Part shown: positions 48,182 through 56,542 of the stretch, piece by piece | Layout: every line of letters begins with the position of its first letter | Position numbering within the stretch: position 1 is the stretch's first letter | Origin: Lachnospiraceae bacterium | GTDB taxonomy: Bacteria > Bacillota > Clostridia > Lachnospirales > Lachnospiraceae | DNA: 64,000 bases | Direction: 5' to 3' | NCBI GenBank assembly: GCA_015057625.1 | Contig: SVDZ01000001.1 | Location: forward strand, 56,911 to 120,910 | The notes under the pieces: generated by a model | The model's database searches: none | What the model was told of the DNA's origin: nothing | What the model saw: only the letters and a program-made list of their open reading frames with translations | Translations under genes and position numbers: made by a program

Positions 48182-49010
48182 ATAATTTTTGTTGCGGCTT
48201 ACGTTCCACATGCAATTTTCTGTTTTGGTACGTACTTGCTTCTTTGTAATTTTGTTGTAGCTTGCGTTCCACATGCAATTTTCTGTTTTGGTACGCACTT
48301 GCTTCTTTGTAATTTTGTTGTGGCTTGCGTTCCACATGCAATTTTCTGTTTTGGTACGTACTTGCTTCTTTGTAAATTTGTTGCGGCTTGCGTTCCACAT
48401 GTAATTTTCTTCTTTGGTACGTACTTGCTTCTTTGTAAATTTGTTGCGGCTTGCGTTCCACATGCAATTTTCTGCTTTGGTACGTACTTGCTTCTTTGTA
48501 AATTTGTTGCGGCTTGCGTTCCACATGCAATTTTCTGTTTTGGTACGCACTTACTTCTTTGTAAATTTGTTGTGGCTTGCGTTCCACATGCATTTTTCTT
48601 CTTTGGTACGTACTTGCTTCTTTGTAAATTTGTTGTGGCTTGCGTTCCACATGCATTTTTCTTCTTTGGTACGTACTTGCTTCTTTGTAATTTTGTTGTG
48701 GCTTACGTTCCACATGCAATTTTCTGCTTTGGTACGTACTTGCTTCTTTGTAATTTTGTTGCGGCTTGCGTTCCACATGCAATTTTCTGTTTTGGTACGC
48801 ACTTGCTTCTTTGTAAATTTGTTGTGGTTTGCGTTCCACATGTAATTTTCTGTTTTGGTACGCACTTGCTTCTTTGTAGTTTTGTTGTGGCTTGCGTTCC
48901 ACATGAGATTTTCTTCTTTGGTACGTACTTGCTTCTTTGTAAATTTGTTGTGGCTTGCGTTCCACATGCAATTTTCTGTTTTGGTACGTACTTACTTCTT
49001 CTTTTCTTTC
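48182..49010. repeat. 63-bp tandem repeat, about 13 copies
   Basis: Units contain gcttgcgttccacatg, a variable ttttctg or ttcttc step, ggtacgtacttgcttctttg and taaatttgttg. Thirteen copies are close to identical; two degenerate relatives follow at about 49020 and 49085. Because 63 is a multiple of three and the unit has no stop, several frames on both strands stay open for hundreds of codons. Substitutions fall at all codon positions and no ribosome site or signal supports translation, so I treat the open frames as by-products. Unit boundaries include the palindrome GTACGTAC. Confidence 0.93.
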
Positions 49011-49246
49011 TCCCAACATGCGTTCCACAAACATTTTTCTTATCTAATACGTACTTGTCACTTCAAATTCTTCTTATAGCATACGTTCCACATGTAAATT
49101 TCCCCTCTGGTATGTATTTCCTCTTCTATAGAGCTTCTTGAGATATTTTTCGCGCCTCACTTTAATATAATAACATACTTTATTCATATTTTGTGTTACA
49201 TTTCTCAACTTTTTTATTTTTCTTTTCTACCTACACCCAAAAAAAC

Positions 49247-49358
49247 GCCTTGCTCCCAACATAATAGCCTTGCTCCCAGCAAAATAGCCTTGCCCCAACA
49301 AAATAGCCTTGCCCCCAACAAAATAGCCTTGCCCCAACAAAATAGCCTTGCCCCAATC
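49247..49358. repeat. 19-20-bp tandem repeat, six copies
   Basis: Units read gccttgccccaacaaaata with slight length changes (19 or 20 bp). The final unit runs into the inverted repeat ATCGAGTAGG...CCTACTCGAT at 49356-49381. Confidence 0.88.
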
Positions 49359-49480
49359 GAGTAGGCTGATTCCTACTCGATACCCACTCTGTGTAATCAC
49401 TTCGAATCCACTTCGCTACTTCTCAGTGATTACACGGTCGCCAAGTGAAAATCTCTGTGCAAGCACAGATTTTCGCTTGG
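49356..49480. repeat. Three consecutive inverted repeats
   Basis: First, 10-bp perfect arms at 49356-49365 and 49372-49381 (same arms as 852-877). Second, GTGTAATCACT (49391-49401) with AGTGATTACAC (49425-49435). Third, 49441-49480, arms CCAAGTGAAAAT / ATTTTCGCTTGG around CTGTGC-AA-GCACAG. They lie between the 63-bp array and the GH81 gene terminator. No gene is visible from 49011 to 49593. Confidence 0.85.
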
Positions 49481-49495
49481 CTCGTCGTGGATAAC

Positions 49496-49528
49496 AAAAA
49501 AAGGCTTGTGGCCAAATGGCCACAAGCC
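49496..49528 (-). terminator. Terminator of the GH81 gene
   Basis: A perfect 11-bp stem GGCTTGTGGCC-AAAT-GGCCACAAGCC (49503-49528), followed on the minus strand by seven T residues. A 6-bp microsatellite (ttctta, about six units, 49535-49566) separates it from the gene end. Confidence 0.95.
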
Positions 49529-49593
49529 CTATAATTCTTATTCTTATTCTTATCCTTATTCTTATTAAGTCACTTCTCTTATCAAGCTTCCTC

Positions 49594-52500
49594 TTAATAT
49601 GCAATTACTGCGTAGTTGCTATCTACTCTCTTAAGAATCTTGTTGTACAAGTATTCATGTCCTGCCTGCGTTGGCATCTGTTTTCTTGTGTACAATGTAT
49701 TTGCAATGCTAAATAATGAGTAGCTGTAAACGTCTGTGTATACATATGATCCGTCTGAAAGTTTTGCGTATGCTCTTACGAGATACTCTGCTGTAAGTCC
49801 CTCAACCTTTAAGTTGTCGAAGTCCTGAATCATTGTCATTGCATAACTTGATGCTGTATCTGATTCACTTCTGTTGATTGTTAACTTACCTTTTGTTTCT
49901 GTTCCGGCATATGCTCTTACATATTCGTGGTTGCTTCCAGCTACCATATCAGCGTCTGTTGCATATGGTGCAAGTCCGTAGATAAGTCCTTTTTCAACTA
50001 CAGCTTTGCCGTTGATTTCAGGCTCAACAGAGTAGATTGTTCTGTTTCCTTCTGCAGCTGTACTAATCTGGAATCCGTTTATTTCGATTCCACCTTCAAT
50101 CTTGTACTCAGTAGGTGCTTCTGTTTGTGTTTCTGTCTCAGTAGTTCCTGTAACTTCGATTGTTACAGTTGCTGCCGCTGACTCATATCCGTTAAGTACA
50201 CCTGTAAGTCCGATAATATGTGTTCCTGCTTCAATACCTGTAATTGTGTGAGCACCAAGTGCAATGTTCTTTACAAATACTCCGTCCACATATACGTTGT
50301 ATGTCTGTCCGTTTAAAGGATTTCCCATAACAACTGTAAATGAGTTATTTCCTGCATCATTGCAGTCGATTCCAAATGGTACTACAGGTTTTTCTATTTC
50401 GTCATCTTCTGTAGTTGTCTCTGTAACTGTCTCTCCGCCACCCTGTGTTGGATCTTCCTGTGTAGGATTTTCTCCACCGGCGTTTACATCAGGCTCATTG
50501 TCATTTGTAAGAAGAGCCATTTCGTATAACTGAACACCCCAAGGTCTTCTGTTACTCTTGTATGTGAATAAAATCTTAACATGGTTAAATGTCTTTTTGT
50601 AGTTTGCATTTGCAAGTGGAAGTACACTTAAGCATCCCACTTCGTCAACTGCCCAGTCATATCCGCCTGTTGCATTTGTAGCATTGTTCTTTGATGAATC
50701 AAATACTACTGTCCAGTTTGAATTGTCTGCTACAACATTTTCGCCGTCTTTTGTTACATCGTATGCGCTGTCATCAGCAACTAATACCTTAAATCCATCT
50801 ACAGGAAGAGTTCCGTCATTGTTCTTCCACTCAATGTAAAGTGCATCAATCTGGTTAAGTGCATATGACTTAGAAAGATCTGCGATTATGAATCCGTCAC
50901 CTGAACCACTCTCAAGTGTCTGTGAAGCCCAGTTTCCACCAGCCTGTCCATTGAATCCAATCTTATCAACAAGGACTGAAAGTGAACCTTCGAACTTGCC
51001 ACTCTGGAAGAGTGATGTTCCGCTTAAGAATGCGTTGTATTCCGGATTTACAAGTTTCTGAGCAATTGTGTATTTAGGATTTACTGTTACATTACATGTT
51101 GCTGCTTTTGAACCACATGTTGCTGTGATAATAGCTGTACCTTCTGTCTTAGCTACAAGCTTTCCGTCTTCAACTGCTACAACTGAAGGGTTGCTGCTTG
51201 TCCATGTAACTGTTGTGTCATCTGTTGTATTTGCAGGAACAAACGATACTGTAAGGTTTGCTTCTGTCTTTACTGTCATATCAAGTTCTGTGTCTGATAA
51301 TAAAATCTGTGTAAGTGGTACTGCCTTCGCAACAGTAACAGTACATGTTGCCTGGTTTGAACCAACCTTAGCTGTGATAACTGCTGTACCAACGCTCACA
51401 CCTGTAACAACTCCATTTACAACTGTTGCAACATTGTTGTTGCTACTTGTCCATGTAACTGTTCCGTTTGTAAGTGCTGTAAGAGTCTTTGAATTTCCTA
51501 CTGCAACTACCATCTCTGTAGCGCTAATACCTACTGTTCCGTTAATAACAATTGTAGATGTAGCAACATCTGACAATGTCATTCCTTTTCTGTATGTAAC
51601 AGCCTTAATAACTGTTGATTTATCTACTGTAAATGGTGCTGTGTATGATGGAGAATCCTCTGTTGGAGTAGTTCCATCAAGTGTGTATTTTACCTCTGCA
51701 CCCTTAACACTTGTTGCAAGTGTAACTGTCTGTGCACTGTTGTATGTTCCGCTTGCAGGTGTGATTGTAGGAGCTGCTGCTTTTACAGCACCGTATACTT
51801 CGAATTCGAAGATTGAGTATCCGTAATCTGTTGCTCTCTTGATACCCTGCATCTTAACGTATCTTGCATCTACTGCTGCAAATTCTGTAGCCTTATCGCC
51901 TGCTTTGTTATTATTTACTGTAGCAACCTTTGTCCACTCATTTGCATCTTTTGAAACATAGATTTCATATTGTGAAGCATAAGCTGCTTCCCAGTTTAAA
52001 TTAACTGAGTTAACTGCGTACTCAGCACCAAGATCAACATAAATCCACTGATCATCGGATGTAGCAGATTCCCATCTTGAACCTTTGCTTCCATCAGTTG
52101 CCTGGCCTGCTTTGTTCTGTCCTGCCTCTGTAGAAGCAACTGCATTCTTACCAAGTGCAAGATTATCTTTAGATGCAACTGCATCACCGTTGATTACCAT
52201 ACTTACTGCTGCAAATGTAGAATCGATATTTCCATTCTTTGTAGCAATAGCTTTGATTGTTGTATTGCTTGATACAAGGATTTCTCCATTGTATACAGGC
52301 GAATCTACTGTTGGGATACTTCCATCCAATGTGTAATGGATAGTTGTTCCTGCATCAGCACAATCTATTGTAACTATCTGTGTATCGTCATATGTCTGAA
52401 CACCGTAAATGTTGTTCTTGATTGCACCATTACTGAGTGCTTTTGACTTAAATGTTGGTGTAGCCACCTGTGTATACGCAAACTGGTTGTTTGTGTCTAC

Positions 52501-55500
52501 TTCAAACTTAACAAATGCCTTTGAACCCACAACTGCAGTTCCGAGAGTATTTCCTGCTGCATTCTTGATTGCAACTGTCTGTGCATCCTCTCTTGGGTTC
52601 CAAACGTTTGCTGTGTATTTGTGTGTTGACTCGTTGTAGTAAATTGCTGCAGATACATCACCTGTTGCATATAAATCTGTAGCCTTATGACCAAACTGTT
52701 TCATAGCGTTGATGAACCAGTATGTGTTTGCTCCGTCAGTTCTCTGAACTTTGTCAACATTATTATTGAACTTCTGTAATGCAAGATCAGCGTTATACTG
52801 TGAAAGGAATGGCCATGTGATATGCTGCCATCCTGTATCAGGATGTGGATACTCTCTGAGAAGTTTCTCAATCTCTGCTTCTGACTTTCCTTCATTTCTT
52901 GCTACTGTCTCTGCTATATTCATAGCTCTTTCTGTATCAGACTCAAGTGCTTCATAGATTTCCTGTGCTCTTGCCTGATTCATACCATAATATGTGAGGT
53001 ACTCTGAAATTGGTAACCACTGAATTCCGTATACATAGAGTGGCTGTCCACCGAAGAATGTTCCGTAGAAATTGATTCCACCGTATACCTGACCAACTAC
53101 CTCATATGGCCATTCATCAATCCAGTTATCTTTATCGTAATCGAACCAGTACTGCTCTACTGCTTCCATTTCATTGGTAAATCCAAATATCGCTGCATCT
53201 CTGTAAACGTCGCTGTCAGTAAGAACGCCCCAAAGATACATACCTACCCAGCTGAATAATGACTCTGATGCTGATTCCTGGTTGTTACCTGAATCATTGT
53301 CAGCATATCCGCCTGCCCACGAATGGCTCTCGTACATATCGTATGCTCTGAACTCGCAATACTCCGGATCATCCTGAGCCGGGTTAGCGTAATCTCTGAT
53401 AAGCATTTCAATCATATCTTTGTAGTCATTGTAGAACTGCTTGTCGTATGTTGCGAGCACTGTTGCTCCAAACATGAAATATCCGTATGTAAAGTGGTGG
53501 TCACAGATACCTGTGTTTGCACCAAACTCACTTGCTGCATAATATAAAGTTCCCCAAGCTTCATCATAGATGAAATAACTTACATCATCAGGTCCATCAT
53601 ATGTAAACCAGTTAACCAATATGTGTTTAAGTCTTGCAAGGAACTCATCTCTCATCTCTGTCTCGCCAAGCTGGTCTGCCATAAGAGCTCCAATTCCAAG
53701 TGGGTGGAGGTTCTTACCTTCCCAGTAAGCATCTGCTGCAGGGTTGAGGTTTGAAGTTGCACTGTCAAGTGTCTTTAAATATTCAAAACATTTGTCCTGA
53801 TCAAATTCAGGATTAGATGGCATTGTGAACTGTGGAAGCAATCCTCTGAATGTATCAACTGTGCTGAATGTATTGCTCCAAATTCCGTGCATATCACCTC
53901 TAACTGACTTGTATGTCTTTACTGTCTGAGCATCGTTAGATGATTTTTTCCACTGGTGTGGAAGCATTAACTGCATTGTTACATTTGAGAATCCAGATCT
54001 CTTAAGTGTTGTTGTAACTGTATAGTTAGATGTAATCTTTGCAAGATTCTCACTATAAACATATCCAACCTGTGTATCTGTTACAAATGCATAACCATGC
54101 TGATAATATGTATTAAGATCATTTTTGTTTATCATTGTAGCAACTGACATATATTTGTTAGCGCCAAATGTAATTTTTAATTTTCCGCCTGAATTCTTAA
54201 CTGTTGTGTTGGCAGGAAGTGAAATACAGTAATAACTCTTAGAAGTGTTTGTTCCATTCTTATTATCATTATCTGTCACTTCAATTCCAAAGTGGTCAAG
54301 TGTAGCACTCTGTCCGCTTGAAAGAATGGCATTTCCGTTATCATTGTATACTGCTGTCAAATTAGGTATTGAAATATATACATTCTCCTTACCTGTAAAA
54401 TCGAGGTATGTATATGGTGAACCTTTAACATGAGTTGATGTCATAGCAACGCCTGTGTCATCACAAAGCTGAAGTTCTACTGAGTAATCACCATATTTGT
54501 GTACTCTGTCATAAGCTGATGCAGTATCAACATTCTCCGGCATAATGAATAAATCAGGTGTGGTCTCTGAAACAACAGAAACGTTAACATCTGTCTCCTT
54601 CATTGTAGGAAGCCATCCCTCTGTAGTAGTGAGGAGGCTTAATCCCTTCTTTGAGTAAGCTGCCTTGTATGGCATTGTTGACATTGGGTTTCCAAACTTC
54701 TTGATCATAGCTGACTGCCACCAATCGTTAGATGCGATTGGAGTCTCAATATTTTCTTCATCTATAAAGATAGGAAGTTTAGCTTTTTCAAGATACATTG
54801 CATCTGTAATGTATGACCCCTTATTTGTATTTACTGTTCTATACTCAGAAAGTTCTCCGATTGTATATGTCTTTGTAGGATCGCCGTTCTTGTATTCGTA
54901 TACTTCAAGCTCTTTGATACCAAATCCGCTTCCGTTTTCTACCCTTGCATATCCGTTGATTCTGACATATCTTGCGCTCTGTCCTGCAAGTACTACGTTA
55001 TCAACAAGTTCCGGATAACCTTTTTTCATTCTGTAAACAGTAGTCCAATTAGTGTTGTTATTTGAAATCTGGATATCATAGATTTTACCTGCATCTGTAG
55101 TCCAATTTATAATAACTCGTCCGATATTGTATGCTTTTCCAAGATCTACACTAAGCCACTGATTATCTGCCTCAGCTGATGTCCAAGATGTGTTAACCTT
55201 TCCGTCAACTGCGTTCTCTGCAAGTACATTTGTCTGATCAAGTACTCCGTTGTTGTACATCCACCATACATCTCTGAGTGATGAAGCTGCGACTGTCTTG
55301 TCTTTTGCAATGTTCTCACCAAACGCATCCGGTCTTCTTGCAACGCCATTTGTTCCAAATACTTCAAACTCATAGATAGAGTAAGCATAATTAGTAGCTC
55401 TCTCATTCATGAAGATTCTTACGTATCTTGCTGTAGCTGTTACATCAACTGTAACATCTTTAGGGTCTGTTACAGGTCCCTGTGCTTCTGTAGGCTGCTG

Positions 55501-56181
55501 TGCACTGACATAAACTGTCTTTGTTCCGCGTCCAAGTTCAGCACCTGTAGTCTTGCTTACAGCAACAACAATGAGTTCGTATGTACCCTCTGCTAATTTA
55601 ATAAGTCCGTTTGCTGCCGGATGATTAGAAAATGTATATCCATCCGGAGCCTTAGCATAATTTCCTTCTGTATCTACATAAATCTTATAGTTTGCATTAT
55701 CGATGGAATTCCAGCTAGCTGATACATTTCCATCGCCTGTTATATCATATGAAATATTGATATCCTGATTAGTTGGTTCCTCGCCACCCGCATTTGGGTT
55801 ACCAACTGAATAGATATCCTGCCAGTTTTCCTCATCATTGGAAACCTGAACTTTATAGGATTTAGCATAAGCTGCCTCCCATAAAATATGGAATCCTGTG
55901 ATGTTTGCTTCTTTTCCTAAATCAACATAGACCCACTGCGGATCAGCCTTGGTACTCTCCCATCTGGTAGTAGTATCACCGTCCACAATCTTGTCTCCAG
56001 TTGAATTTCCAACTTCTGTACTTGCGTAAACAGGTCTGTCCATTGAAATAACATACGGTGTGTTATCATCTGCGGCCTGCACACTTGCTTCGAAAGTTGG
56101 CATAAGAGTGATTACCATAGCTGTAGATAATGCAAACGATATTGCTCTTTTTACAGCTGATTTCACTTCTTTCTTTCTCAT
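49594..56181 (-). CDS. Secreted GH81 endo-beta-1,3-glucanase with F5/8C, Big2 and class A C-terminal domains
   Basis: A 2195-aa exported protein. The first discoidin/F5-8C domain (about 45-285) is interrupted by an FN3-like insert (about 145-240); a second spans about 290-430. The GH81 domain (about 440-1165) contains DHHFTYGYFMFGA near 895 and SWAGGYADNDSGNNQESASE near 960, the conserved acid-bearing motifs of this family. Then follow a chitobiase-C-like module (about 1240-1330, IHYTLDGSIPTVDSP), a third F5/8C domain (about 1340-1465), a second chitobiase-C-like module (VKYTLDGTTPTEDSP), two Big2 Ig-like domains (about 1550-1715), a discoidin-like module, an FN3-like domain and the class A C-terminal domain (2030-2195). 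It should cleave beta-1,3-glucan. AGGAGG precedes the ATG. Confidence 0.93.
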   Translation of the reverse strand: MRKKEVKSAVKRAISFALSTAMVITLMPTFEASVQAADDNTPYVISMDRPVYASTEVGNSTGDKIVDGDTTTRWESTKADPQWVYVDLGKEANITGFHILWEAAYAKSYKVQVSNDEENWQDIYSVGNPNAGGEEPTNQDINISYDITGDGNVSASWNSIDNANYKIYVDTEGNYAKAPDGYTFSNHPAANGLIKLAEGTYELIVVAVSKTTGAELGRGTKTVYVSAQQPTEAQGPVTDPKDVTVDVTATARYVRIFMNERATNYAYSIYEFEVFGTNGVARRPDAFGENIAKDKTVAASSLRDVWWMYNNGVLDQTNVLAENAVDGKVNTSWTSAEADNQWLSVDLGKAYNIGRVIINWTTDAGKIYDIQISNNNTNWTTVYRMKKGYPELVDNVVLAGQSARYVRINGYARVENGSGFGIKELEVYEYKNGDPTKTYTIGELSEYRTVNTNKGSYITDAMYLEKAKLPIFIDEENIETPIASNDWWQSAMIKKFGNPMSTMPYKAAYSKKGLSLLTTTEGWLPTMKETDVNVSVVSETTPDLFIMPENVDTASAYDRVHKYGDYSVELQLCDDTGVAMTSTHVKGSPYTYLDFTGKENVYISIPNLTAVYNDNGNAILSSGQSATLDHFGIEVTDNDNKNGTNTSKSYYCISLPANTTVKNSGGKLKITFGANKYMSVATMINKNDLNTYYQHGYAFVTDTQVGYVYSENLAKITSNYTVTTTLKRSGFSNVTMQLMLPHQWKKSSNDAQTVKTYKSVRGDMHGIWSNTFSTVDTFRGLLPQFTMPSNPEFDQDKCFEYLKTLDSATSNLNPAADAYWEGKNLHPLGIGALMADQLGETEMRDEFLARLKHILVNWFTYDGPDDVSYFIYDEAWGTLYYAASEFGANTGICDHHFTYGYFMFGATVLATYDKQFYNDYKDMIEMLIRDYANPAQDDPEYCEFRAYDMYESHSWAGGYADNDSGNNQESASESLFSWVGMYLWGVLTDSDVYRDAAIFGFTNEMEAVEQYWFDYDKDNWIDEWPYEVVGQVYGGINFYGTFFGGQPLYVYGIQWLPISEYLTYYGMNQARAQEIYEALESDTERAMNIAETVARNEGKSEAEIEKLLREYPHPDTGWQHITWPFLSQYNADLALQKFNNNVDKVQRTDGANTYWFINAMKQFGHKATDLYATGDVSAAIYYNESTHKYTANVWNPREDAQTVAIKNAAGNTLGTAVVGSKAFVKFEVDTNNQFAYTQVATPTFKSKALSNGAIKNNIYGVQTYDDTQIVTIDCADAGTTIHYTLDGSIPTVDSPVYNGEILVSSNTTIKAIATKNGNIDSTFAAVSMVINGDAVASKDNLALGKNAVASTEAGQNKAGQATDGSKGSRWESATSDDQWIYVDLGAEYAVNSVNLNWEAAYASQYEIYVSKDANEWTKVATVNNNKAGDKATEFAAVDARYVKMQGIKRATDYGYSIFEFEVYGAVKAAAPTITPASGTYNSAQTVTLATSVKGAEVKYTLDGTTPTEDSPSYTAPFTVDKSTVIKAVTYRKGMTLSDVATSTIVINGTVGISATEMVVAVGNSKTLTALTNGTVTWTSSNNNVATVVNGVVTGVSVGTAVITAKVGSNQATCTVTVAKAVPLTQILLSDTELDMTVKTEANLTVSFVPANTTDDTTVTWTSSNPSVVAVEDGKLVAKTEGTAIITATCGSKAATCNVTVNPKYTIAQKLVNPEYNAFLSGTSLFQSGKFEGSLSVLVDKIGFNGQAGGNWASQTLESGSGDGFIIADLSKSYALNQIDALYIEWKNNDGTLPVDGFKVLVADDSAYDVTKDGENVVADNSNWTVVFDSSKNNATNATGGYDWAVDEVGCLSVLPLANANYKKTFNHVKILFTYKSNRRPWGVQLYEMALLTNDNEPDVNAGGENPTQEDPTQGGGETVTETTTEDDEIEKPVVPFGIDCNDAGNNSFTVVMGNPLNGQTYNVYVDGVFVKNIALGAHTITGIEAGTHIIGLTGVLNGYESAAATVTIEVTGTTETETQTEAPTEYKIEGGIEINGFQISTAAEGNRTIYSVEPEINGKAVVEKGLIYGLAPYATDADMVAGSNHEYVRAYAGTETKGKLTINRSESDTASSYAMTMIQDFDNLKVEGLTAEYLVRAYAKLSDGSYVYTDVYSYSLFSIANTLYTRKQMPTQAGHEYLYNKILKRVDSNYAVIAY

Positions 56182-56460
56182 ATCCGTTATCCTCCTATAA
56201 CTTCCGTGCGTCCTCCCTTTCAGGGCGCAATCCTATATTTTTCCATAATTAAATTGTATAATTTTTATGAATTTTTGACAAGATACGCAGAGTTAAAACA
56301 GATTTTTAGGTAATATTGTACAAACAATTAGTGTAAAACAGGGGTTTTTATACCATTTTTGGACTTAATCGCTAAAAATTGTTCAATATTCCTCCTTTCG
56401 AATAAAAGTGTTTTTATTGTTTTTATTTAACTCAATTGTAAGTACATAGATTTTTACACA
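56182..56460. other. Intergenic region upstream of the GH81 gene
   Basis: Apart from the promoter at 56253-56281 no gene or repeat is seen. A GGGCGC-type stretch at 56222 lies in the GH81 5' leader. Confidence 0.4.
56253..56281 (-). promoter_or_regulatory. Sigma-A promoter of the GH81 gene
   Basis: On the minus strand -35 TTGTCA (56276-56281) and -10 TACAAT (56253-56258) are 17 bp apart, about 70 nt before the start codon. This indicates that the GH81 gene is transcribed separately from the 937-aa gene, whose terminator lies upstream. Confidence 0.8.
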
Positions 56461-56505
56461 AAAAAACTCATAACCCTACATTCGTAGAAGTTATGAGTTT
56501 TTTTA
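56461..56505. terminator. Terminator of the 937-aa protein gene, symmetric
   Basis: AACTCATAAC and GTTATGAGTT form the stem with a small inner CTAC/GTAG pairing. A-runs and T-runs flank both sides, so it can act on both strands. Confidence 0.92.
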
Positions 56506-56542
56506 TTTAATATATTTTAATAGTTTGTTTCAATTATTATCA

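Noticed and set aside
48180..49141. Long open frames on both strands across the 63-bp array (284 codons minus, 301 codons plus)
   Set aside because: The period is a multiple of three and the unit lacks stops, so several frames are open at once. No ribosome site, no codon bias toward synonymous change and no recognisable protein.
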